A stretch of DNA of 64,000 bases from Pristionchus mayeri. Taxonomy: Eukaryota > Nematoda > Chromadorea > Rhabditida > Neodiplogasteridae. Positions within the stretch are counted from its first letter, which is position 1. Every line of letters begins with the position of its first letter. The notes under the pieces are model-generated. The model searched no databases. It had not been told where the DNA came from and was given only the letters and a program-made list of their open reading frames with translations. Where the stretch lies: NCBI GenBank assembly GCA_036245805.1, contig BTRK01000005.1, positions 47,355,216-47,419,215 on the forward strand, given 5' to 3'. The position numbers and the translations under genes were made by a program. Shown piece after piece: positions 24,309-33,413 of the stretch.

Positions 24309-24574
24309 TAGCATTGGGCACTTACTGTTGATATATAACACTTAAATCCACTTTAAGGAAAAGTGTATGATGATTTATGGAAATTAAAGTTCTGTTTGAG
24401 CACAGTTTATCAGAGGTTATAATTTCTCGATCACCGGGAGCATCGCGATCACCTTTGAATCCTTTGGTGCTTCTTCACAATCACGGACAGCATCATTATT
24501 GTGAATGATTTTGTATTTGCATTTGCATTCTAGGATTTGAATACTCATAAAACACTAGGCTTAGACAGATATTA

Positions 24575-24726
24575 TGATCATAGTTGCCCACGCCGGCTGC
24601 GACCCCCATGACCCCCCATTCATGGTTCAGCACTGCTCCCCTCGATTTGAGGGGAGCAGTGCTGAACCATGAATAGGGGGTCATGGTCTGAAAATACCTC
24701 GCCGCCAGTGTTGGGCAACTATGATT
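24575..24726. mobile_element. Short palindromic element, 0.15 kb
   Basis: ATCATAGTTGCCCA at the left pairs with TGGGCAACTATGAT at the right; the centre GCTCCCCTCGATTTGAGGGG is a tight inverted repeat. Nearly perfect except for a few bases. Confidence 0.75.
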
Positions 24727-24778
24727 GTGATACCTGGAAGAACCGTAATACGAATTGTCACACATATATAATATATAA

Positions 24779-25065
24779 TGGAGGCCGGGCGGCCCAGTGG
24801 ATATGTACCAGAATTTCGATAGAAGGGTCACGAGTTCGACCCACGCCCGCGTCCACAAATCCACCCAAACCAAGGGGGTTAAGGAATGTTGGAAGTGATT
24901 CAAATCACCGTGTCAGGATTCAAATCAGGAAATCCCCAACCACGTGCACACAACACGGGCAGTTTGAAGTCTCGGTTTCCAGGATAGGAACTAGTTGCCA
25001 CATAGAGGGTGGCAAAGCCCGCTCTTGCGTGGAAATGCCTAACGCCTTTACCTTTACCTTTACAT
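24779..25065 (+). mobile_element. tRNA-derived SINE, plus strand
   Basis: The head GGCCGGGCGGCCCAGTGGAT carries an A-box-like GGCCCAGTGG, and GGTCACGAGTTCGACCC is a B-box. The 3' end is a simple tail of CTTTAC units (ACCTTTACCTTTACCTTTAC). This is the classic organisation of a pol III SINE. The open frame running through it is not a gene. Confidence 0.75.
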
Positions 25066-25234
25066 AATAACGTTGCCTCTCGAGTAGTAAGAGAAGATAG
25101 TAAGGTGATAAGTTGATATCGTTTCTCGAACTAATAAACAAATCACTCTGAATAACCTTATTGCCTGTCTTATCAGTGTTTGAAAACTTTGAAAATCCTT
25201 GATGTAGATTTACAAATGTCAGGGTTCCAATAAT

Positions 25235-26313
25235 ATGGACGAATACCTTATGGAACTTGGGAATCTCCCTCCCGATATTATCAGACAGATTATTGCAATC
25301 GAGGCAGTTTCCCTTGGAGAGATGCAATTGGTGAGAACAATTACCGAATAATACATTATATTCTATTATTAGTAATTTAAATAGTATTATTAATATGACT
25401 TTTAATCTCAAATTGAAACAATATTTACAGATTTCGAAATCGTGGGACTCTATGGTTCTAGAATATCGCGCTATATTTCCACTTATCGAAATGTGCCAGT
25501 TCTATCCTAGCAGATGTGGGACAATCTTGAACGTTTCTCTTAGCGTAGAGAAGAAACATGTGCCACATTTCACCAAATTCATGCCCACATTGAGGCAGTA
25601 CTATCAACCAGGCCAGGTAATTTTTGCAATATAATACCACTAATTAACGTATATTTTAGAGTGATCGTATCATAGCACAGTTTTCGATGTCCAATTATCA
25701 AGACGAATATATTACCAAGCAGATTACCAGGCTATTGTCGAGATCGAGTGCAATTGAAACTGTCAATTTGAATCTAGAAGATTCAATCGTATTCGGAGAC
25801 ACAACGATAATTATTGAAACTGTAAATAATTCCCTCCGTGCGGAAATGCGGATTGATCAACTTTCTTTGAAGGTTTCAACTCTTGCCACAGATCAAATGT
25901 AAGTTCTCTAAATATCGCCTAAGGGACACATAATTACGTATTGCCACAAAACAAATTTTCAGGAATGCGGCTTTCAATCTGTGGCAAAACCGTCCATACT
26001 CGACATTAAAACTCGTTTCATCAAAAGGTGACGCGCGGTCAATTGGTAAGTTTGCATATTTATAATTATCGACTGATATTTGGCCAAACTTGCATTTCCA
26101 GGAGCTTTTCTCCTTCAAATTTCAACGACGATTCCTCGACTGAGTTTGACTCAGCGAAATTGCGATGGCGTTGAAGGAGACTTATTTGGTGGACAAGAAG
26201 CATTCTGGATTTTTATTGCCAATCAAATGATTGAAAACGGAATGCAATCTGTTTCTATGATGCGCACTAGCACTAATGATGTTAGAAAGATAATCGAAAT
26301 CGACAAATTTTAA
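25235..26313 (+). CDS. F-box-like family protein, member 2 (intact)
   Basis: Five exons: 25235-25330, 25431-25616, 25660-25898, 25963-26045, 26102-26313; about 271 residues, all phases matching member 1. Exon 1 (32 codons) carries LGNLPPDIIRQII and exon 2 opens ISKSWDSMVLEYR, together an F-box-like module at residues 1-50. Later family blocks are IEMCQFYP (exon 2), ITKQITRLLSRSSAIETVNL (exon 3) and QEAFWIFIANQMIENGM (exon 5). This is the cleanest member and the reference for the broken ones. Presumed role: SCF adaptor, inferred from the F-box resemblance only. A TTTACAAATGTCAG stretch before the ATG may be a trans-splice acceptor. Confidence 0.75.
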
Positions 26314-26462
26314 AAATTTATAATTTTAACCTTTGTATAAAAGCGTCGGAACCTAACAATTATTGAGAAAAATACATATATTAACTAAGAATGAAAGACC
26401 GTGAGAAAATACGAAAATGAAATGGAATGTTGGAAAAAAAGAGTAGAAATGTTTTGAGAATT

Positions 26463-26577
26463 AGAGTTCTTAATTCGGGTCACCGTCTCTTCATTTCTCA
26501 CACTCTCTAGACCGGCCGGGAGGCGAGAGAGTGTGGGAAATGAAGAGACGATGACCTGAATTACGAACTCTATTGAG
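26463..26577. repeat. Hairpin family H, copy 4
   Basis: Long arms: AGAGTTCTTAATTCGGGTCA pairs with the end TGACCTGAATTACGAACTCT; the core CTCACACTCTCTAG pairs with GAGAGAGTGTGG. The outer arm differs from the other copies. Confidence 0.75.
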
Positions 26578-28166
26578 AATGCAGGTGAGAGCACAATCAT
26601 GAAAGCAAAATAGAAGAAGGAGGAAATTCAAGACAACGAATTTTGAAAATGTTCAAACGGTTGATTGTACTAGCAAGAGGAACGATAGAGGTGTTCTCAA
26701 CGGGCATATCTTGATCACTTTAGAAGGCATCACAAAAAATCACTCTCTTCATTCTCGTTGCTCTCTCATCCGCCTGACCGGCGAGACAGCATGTAACATG
26801 ATGAGACCATTTATTGTCCTTCCTACTCTCCCCTACACACTCTCGACACCAGTTTGCTCGAAACTTTAGCGAGAATTGGGTCACTTTTTACGAGTTTTTT
26901 TCAGCTGCTTATGGCATCACACCTATACAATGGGTCAAGGAACCTTAACATGATCAGTTTGAAAAGGATTCAATACAATAGCAGAGGGGGGCAATAGGAT
27001 GGGGAGGGGGGAAGAGGAGGAGGGGAGGGGGGTCACCGCGCGTATAATCCATTCGTGTAATATCTTTACACCCTCCACGAGCGCCCTAGCAGACCGGCCT
27101 TTTCAGCAGTAGGTCTCAGCTCACTGCACCTCCCAGCTTAGTCCTCTCCCGACAACTTTAAAATAACTTGACGTGGACCTTTGCCTCTTACATCTTAATC
27201 CTCCGCGTCACAAATATCTTGCCTACAATGAGCTGTCTTTACTCTCTCTCCGACCCACGAGATCAACGGGTCGCTATTTAGAGGGCCTCGGCCGATAAGA
27301 GACGGATGAGACGGTTAACCGTCCCCCTGGCAGTCCTACCCTCTATATTCACTGTGGAGGGAGCAACTCTGTCACTCTGTATCTCTCTCTCCCTCCCCTC
27401 ACGGATGACCCGTAGGGGAGAGTGAACAAGACGGTTAACCGTGATCAATTTCAGCCACCCTAGAATGTACCATTGCGTCCAAATATAAATTGATAGAAAT
27501 TTCACTGTGTATTCTTCACGGGAATTCAATTTTCCTATCTTGTTCTTATCTTTGGGAAAAATATATTTCCATCCATGCATGTAGAATATCATTTTCATTG
27601 TTTTTTTAAATATTTATTCGCTAATCTCAACGGACTGAATGTTTCGTTCATTCCCTTTTCCATTTTTTTCATATCAGTTATCCGTTTACTGATAGCACAA
27701 TTCATTCATGTGATTCGTATCTAAGCAGGGATCTCGGCGCACCCCGCAACACTGTGGATTATCCTATTACCGAGTTGTGGTATGTCATTGTTGCCTCTTG
27801 TTGCATACTCTCTCCGTCTCAGTGAGTGATCGCCTGACTCTCTCAAAATCTCATTCTCTCTCGCTTTCTCGAGAGAGTGTGTGATATGGAGTGAGTCTGA
27901 CCATTGCTCGTCTCACTGTCTCTCTAACCGACAAGAGTGCATGCCCGCGTACAGCTAATCCTCTAAAAAGACTGGGGAGCAGGTCACCCCTCACTCGTTT
28001 GTGGGTATAAGGAGTATATTTTGTAGAAAGCCATTGTTTCGCTCATTCCTCTATTTGACAAACGTATCGCAGTCTCGCTAGCCTTGGCTTTACTCATTTA
28101 TATTTGTTAAATGTTATATCTGTTCCTTTGTTTATCGCACTAATTACGAAGTTCAGGATTCCAACA
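26578..28166. other. Intergenic; G-rich tract and hairpin, no gene recognised
   Basis: 26984-27034 is a purine strand with at least six runs of four or more G. The palindrome ACGGTTAACCGT occurs at about 27312 and 27432. A family-H hairpin lies at 27829-27908. I see no exon chain in this interval. Confidence 0.4.
27829..27908. repeat. Hairpin family H, copy 5
   Basis: CTGACTCTCTCAAAATCTCA pairs imperfectly with the downstream GTGTGATATGGAGTGAGTCTG. The centre is TCTCTCGCTTTCTCGAGAGA. Confidence 0.6.
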
Positions 28167-28262
28167 ATGAACGAATATCGTCTGTCGCTTGGGAATCTCT
28201 CTCCCGATATCATCAGACAAATCATTACAATCGAGACCCTATCTCTTGCACATATGAAGTTG
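28167..28262 (+). pseudogene. Orphan F-box-like exon 1
   Basis: An intact 32-codon exon 1 (ATG, LGNLSPDIIRQIITIETLSL, donor GTGAGT) with no matching exon 2 before the next exon-1 copy at 28541. It is preceded by the family leader CTAATTACGAAGTTCAGG. It is either a duplicated fragment or an alternative first exon for the downstream locus. Confidence 0.6.
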
Positions 28263-28540
28263 GTGAGTAACTTTCGCAATAACTGAACAATGTTATTATA
28301 TTATATATGAACTATATAGCGCACCTAAGCATACCCAGAAATTATTAAATAATGTCCAAAACGCTCCAAAATGGGATCCCTATTTGGTGCACGTTTCTCG
28401 AACTCTACTCTCCCGGAATCAGTATCAAAAAAACTATGTGTCGCCATCCTCGATCTTGAAGTTTTTTGTTTCGCCTTTTTTCTGTTTTATTTTTTATCTA
28501 CATTCTACCCACTAATTACGAAATTCAGGTACCCAATAAT

Positions 28541-28803
28541 ATGGACGATTACAATTTCAAACTTGGGAGTCTCCTTTTCGATATCATCAGACAGTTCATT
28601 TCAATAGAGACTTTACCCATTGGACGAATGTAGATGGTGAGTCACAAGGCCCGAATAATATTATCATTCCAAGTTAAATACATATTATTATCATCATCAC
28701 AACTGTTGATTATAAATTGTTTTTTCTAGATATGTTTTTGTAGATTTCGAAATCGTGGGACGGTTTGGTGCGTCAGTATCGTAGACGATTTCCGCCGCGA
28801 AAA
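28541..28803 (+). pseudogene. F-box-like fragment: exon 1 with nonsense codon plus partial exon 2
   Basis: Exon 1 28541-28636 has an in-frame TAG at 28631 where intact copies read CAG (ATG TAG ATG against ATG CAG TTG). Exon 2 begins at 28744 (ISKSWDGLVRQYRRRF) and loses similarity after about 28803. No later exons belong to it. Confidence 0.7.
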
Positions 28804-28947
28804 GTAAGCCATATATAATGTTCTGCATGTCCATTTATATTCTTCAATTCTTAGTTTCATCCTAGTTTCTTACATAATTCCATTTCCCCTCCGATCCTGA
28901 CATTTTAATTCATTAATCTCGCTTTCTCTAATCGAGAAGATAGAACA

Positions 28948-29243
28948 ATTAAAGAAGGAGTAACACTAAAAATTAGTTCAATGTGTCAATGTATGTTTGC
29001 AATAGATGCCGGGATCCCGATCATGAATCACTTCATCCGAAGTTTCACAGACAGCTCTGAGGCTATTTGCATACGCTCAAAGTTCATTTACAGCGCAGGG
29101 TTGTGGCTAGTTCGTTTATGTTTCGTTCTCACTGCATAATGTTCATCTCGTTTTGGGTTAATTTGGCTACAGTTTCCCATTACGGGCGCAATATCTTCGT
29201 GGTGGGACTCCCTAGCGTTCATTCGTGTTACCCCTTCTTTAAT
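28948..29243. mobile_element. TIR element, family ATTAAAGAAGGAGTAA, second copy
   Basis: ATTAAAGAAGGAGTAACAC at the left and GTGTTACCCCTTCTTTAAT at the right. It lies between the partial exon 2 above and the next exon-1 copy, so it may have disrupted an F-box-like gene. Confidence 0.7.
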
Positions 29244-29410
29244 CCGAGAGTTCGAAAAGTATTGTTGACAACTGATCCAGAAAAAAAAGTCTCGCATTGA
29301 GCAAAAGACTAAAATACAATCTATAAATGCCGATTGAATTGTACATGTGAAATAGGAACCCCTAATTATGTCTTTTTTTCTACATTCTACCCACTAATTA
29401 CGGAATTCGG

Positions 29411-30594
29411 GGATACCTTCCGGAACTAAGTCTTGGAAATCTCCCTCCCGATATCATTAGAAAGGTTATTGCAATCGATACAGTTCCCCTTGGACACATG
29501 CAGTTGGTGAGTTAACAGTAATTGAATAATAAATTGTATACGAACATGTGTAATTTAAATAGTATAATATTATCTATGTAAATGGTGTTTACATATATGA
29601 ATGTTTAGCTCAAAATGCATTATTTGTAGATTTCGAAGTCCTGGGACGGTTTGGTTCTCGAGTATCGCACAATATTTCCACTCATCGAAATGTGCCAGTT
29701 CTATCCTAGTACAGTTGGAGACAACTTGAACGTTGCTATTAGTGTCAACAAGCAGCACTTTCCGCATTTCGCCAAATTCATGCCTACATGGAGACAGTAC
29801 ATACATCCAGGAGAGGTATTTAAAAAAAAAATTAGGGAATTAATTCATGTTTAGACCGATCGAATCGTCACTGTGTTTCCGATTTCAAGTTCCTGGAATG
29901 AAAGTGGAAATAACACGCACGAGGAAACAATAGCCAAACAGATTACTAGAATCTTGTCGCGATCCAGCGGAATTGAAACTGTCAATTTGCACCTTGACGA
30001 CTCAATCGAAAGTTCAACCGACATGATAAGGAGAATGGTCAACATTGTAATGGATTCCCTCAGAATCGAAATCCGGATTGATGTGTTTCACTTGATGGTT
30101 TCATCGCTTGAAGCGGATCAGATGTAAGCTAACCGTGCATCGCCTAAGTTTCAGCTTAACGTATTTGCAGGAACATTGCCGTAAATATTCTGCTAGCTCG
30201 TCGATATCCAAAGTTGAAACTATCCTCGGCGTCATAAATGAGAGATTGACTTCTCAAGAAACGATGTCGCCATGATGCAAACTCTTTCCGAGACCAGATT
30301 GGTAAGATAAGGAAGCATCTCTTTTTTTGGCGAAACCATCCCTAGATTTGAAAAAAAATGCCGCTTTCAGGTGCTTTTCTGCTCCAAATGTCAAGGATGA
30401 TTTCAAGCTTCAGTTTGATCCAGAGAAATTGTGACAACCTTGATGGAGATTTATTTGGTGAACCGGAAGCATTCTGGACTTCGATTGCAGATCAAATGAT
30501 TCAAAACGGAATGCTATACGTTGCTATTTTTCGTAAATCTCGCAGTAAAGATGTGAGAAAGATTGTTGAAATTGACAGAACAAATGGACCTTAG
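29411..30594 (+). pseudogene. F-box-like family protein, member 3 (broken)
   Basis: Exons corresponding to 1-5: about 29411-29506, 29630-29815, 29855-30123, 30173-30302, 30371-30594. Exons 2, 3 and 5 are intact and similar to member 2 (IEMCQFYPS, ITRILSRSSGIETVNL, PEAFWTSIADQMIQNGM). Two lesions: the family leader and start codon of exon 1 are deleted (no in-frame ATG before GYLPELSLGNLP), and exon 4 reaches an in-frame TAA after LKLSSAS. It could make a shorter protein only by unusual splicing; I call it a pseudogene. Confidence 0.65.
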
Positions 30595-30731
30595 TTATTT
30601 ATTTAATTGATCGATTTCTCTTCGATATTATAACCCATGCATTATGATTGTATTTATGGCATTTTGGATAAATCAATTAGTATCCTAGAGTCGCACAACT
30701 ACCCACCACTCGAGTATTCTCAGTGTTAAGT

Positions 30732-30749
30732 CATGCCAGCGGGTATGCC
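30732..30749 (+). promoter_or_regulatory. Conserved RING-cluster upstream motif, copy B
   Basis: CATGCCAGCGGGTATGCC followed by ACGGTATTCGAAGACTGG; 195 bases before the ATG of RING gene B. Equivalent motifs precede all five cluster genes. The motif is a partial inverted repeat (GGCAT...ATGCC). Confidence 0.55.
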
Positions 30750-30943
30750 TTCCCTTTTACGGTATTCGAAGACTGGAAGCCTACCCTCTCTCTTTTCTAT
30801 TCTCTCTCGTTTCTGTGACTGATTGAGATCGGAAGCACCCGACAATTGCAGTAGACGTATTATTTCAAATCACTTCATTATATCAAATGTTTCTCCTTTG
30901 AGTAGTCGTTTGCCCACTCGTCTCTCTACTTCTGAAAGCTGCC

Positions 30944-32444
30944 ATGGACAACGCAGATATTCAGAGGTAAATAGTTTTCTTCATTTTATTGGTATTATAT
31001 TTTACTAGTCCTGCTGCCCCCCGTCCTAGCGGAGTATCCAGGTTTCGCAATCACTCGTTTCGCAACTTGTTGACGCGATCTCTCTCCCTCCGCATTTCGT
31101 AATCGTTTCGCAACTGTTTCGCAATCCGGTCAAACAGACACACTGCGCTTTATATATATAGGTATAGATAGTTTTCAAGCTGACATTTTGATGAAAACAT
31201 TTCTCAAAATCTTGCATAAATATGTTCGAGAAACAGGGAATGAATATTTTTTTCAGAATCGACCATGAGCCAGTGCCGAATGTTGTCATCGATGGAAACC
31301 GCTTATTTATGCAGATGCTCGAGCAGGATGCCTTCGATCAAATTCGCATCCGCAATCAAGACCTCGAACGAATTATCATCCTCGAGCGGGTCAGAATTGA
31401 TGAGTTGCGCAGAGAAAATCAACAAAGGTAAGCACATAATGCAATTTCACTTTGTTTAGTGAATATTTTCCATGTGTTCATAATTTGCCATTTCTTTTGG
31501 TTAGTGTATTGAACATATTCAGGAGCGAGAGGAACGCGCAGGAAGTACTAGAACAGCGTCGCGCGGGTCGAAACGAGATATTAATGAACCGTCGCGGAAT
31601 TGCTGACTTGGAGTTCGCACTTCCCGAACTTCCGCTTGACGAGATCTACCGAGTGGAGCGGAGTGCGGAAATAAGAGCACGAATTGAGGAGCTACGCAGA
31701 GAAAATGAACAGAGGTATGAAGTTCGAGAAACGGGTTTCGTATCATTACTTCACGCATTCTTTCGACTAGTCGAATTGTGAAATTATGTTTTTCAGCAGC
31801 CGCCTTCGATTCCTACGAAAATGTCACGCGTGCGAATGCGCGGAGCCGCCTCGACGCGTCCTATTGACCACGTGCGGACACGCGGTCTGCAGCGAGTGCG
31901 CGGACAAACATTCTATGGATGGTGCACTATCCTGCCCCACATGTAAAAGTCACGGCGGATTCGTGCACCTGTTCGAGAATGATATTGGATCGGAGAGTGG
32001 AAACGGGGAGAGGTTAGTGAAATATTAATAACTTGCCTAAATTGTATGGCAACCGCATGAGCATTTCGATCATATTTGTGTCTCTGACACAAATTTGTCC
32101 CAACATTTCGAGACACTCATTTTTCCGAGGGAGAACAATTTTATTCAGACTGTATCAGTCACAATAATAAGCGAAAAATAATTGTTTGTGATTCTTATTT
32201 CATGTTGTATATTTACAGCCGCTTCTCTCGGGACTGTGAAGTCTGTTTGGACACTCCACATCAACGAGCTTTATTCACATCATGTGGACACTTGCTTTGT
32301 CTGGCATGCGCGGAGCAGCTCAATCTCAGTGCTAGAGAACAGATGAGAGTGGTACGTTGTCCCATGTGCAATGGAAGAGGAGGATGGAGAAGAATGGACG
32401 AGGAGACGGAGGATACTGAAGATGGTGTAGGGAAATTGAATTAA
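30944..32444 (+). CDS. RING gene B: two-RING protein (intact)
   Basis: Five exons: 30944-30966, 31257-31427, 31523-31714, 31797-32012, 32219-32444; 275 residues, every junction phase 2 (AG|N). Exon 1 gives MDNADIQ. Exons 2 and 3 are charged and probably coiled coil, each ending in RREN(Q/E)QR, which suggests exon duplication. Exon 4 carries RING1 (CHAC, then CGHAVCSEC, then CPTC, GGF). Exon 5 carries RING2 (CEVC, CGHLLCLAC, CPMC, GGW) and a short acidic tail. RING pairs bind zinc and usually recruit E2 enzymes for ubiquitin transfer; the substrate is unknown. AATAAA at 32591. It is the only cluster member without a visible lesion. Gene E at 41492 is its recent duplicate. Confidence 0.8.
31005..31168 (-). 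mobile_element. Short non-autonomous Helitron-like element
   Basis: Lies in intron 1 of RING gene B and is absent from the same intron of gene E. On the minus strand it starts TCTATACCTATATATA and ends GGCAGCAGGACTAG, inserted exactly between host A and T with no target duplication (empty site in E: GAAAACTATAAAAT). A 5' TC, 3' CTAG, A|T target and no duplication are the Helitron hallmarks. 164 bases, no coding capacity. Confidence 0.75.
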
Positions 32445-32590
32445 CTAGCTAATGCAAAAACTTAATTCTTTGAATTCCTGATACATAGTACAGTGTTATT
32501 GCAACCATCTCGATACATTCCCATTCAATTTTTTTAGAACCAAATTAGAACCTGTTGGAATTGTGTCTGTCCCCACATAAATATGGTTTC

Positions 32591-32596
32591 AATAAA
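32591..32596 (+). terminator. Poly(A) signal of RING gene B
   Basis: AATAAA in GTTTCAATAAATTCATTT; conserved at 42967 downstream of gene E. Confidence 0.55.
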
Positions 32597-33210
32597 TTCA
32601 TTTATTCTTCAATATGTCGTGTGGATCGGTCGCATAAAACATCTCGATATGCAGTTATTTAAATTGTTAGTTGACACTTCGTTCTCCATAAACATATTGT
32701 TATTATTCCCTCTTTGTAATGGTGTCCGACGGCTCTCTTGATATCATCTTGCCATCGAGACTTGGGTGGCCTTGGGAGGAATATAGATAACTCAAAGTTC
32801 GAACACGTCAATCCAACAAGTTGGAGCGTAGAAATCAAGGGCATGGAATCAGCAGGATGGCTAATAATGGTATTATAAGTACGATTTGATCCAAAATTGG
32901 ATTCGAACGAAATTGGCAAATTATCAATTCAATTCAATTCGTTGAATGCAGTAATGCTCAGACTTTAAGCGCACAACCTCTCAAAACGCAGGACATTGTT
33001 GTTCACCAGTAGAGTGTCGAAAGTAATTGATTTGTCATTTAATTTTGAAAATAACGCTTCATTTTCCATCCTTCACTATAAAATGACGTGTCACTTTCGA
33101 CGAAAAACGGAAATGACGCGTCAATAACTAATCATTTTGACGCGTCATTATTCGATTCCACAGTCATTTTCGACACTCTATTCATCAGTCGATAGATCTT
33201 ACTGAAGAAG

Positions 33211-33228
33211 GCGTGCCGGCGGGTATGC
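33211..33228 (+). promoter_or_regulatory. Conserved RING-cluster upstream motif, copy C
   Basis: GCGTGCCGGCGGGTATGC, about 186 bases before the ATG of gene C; two substitutions relative to the B and E copies. Confidence 0.5.
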
Positions 33229-33413
33229 TTTGAATTTAAGACATTCGAAAGACTGGCATCCTGCTCTCTCTCTTTACCATGATCTCTCACTGACTGATTC
33301 AGATCGGAAGCACGCGACATTCGTTTTCGTTCCCAAACACTTCACCCTCTTCACTCTCTCAATCCTTACCTCCTCGAATAGTCGTGCGCCTACTCATCTC
33401 TCTAATTATGAAC

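Noticed and set aside
24669..25067. 132-codon plus-strand frame
   Set aside because: Runs through a palindrome and a SINE; repeat-derived.
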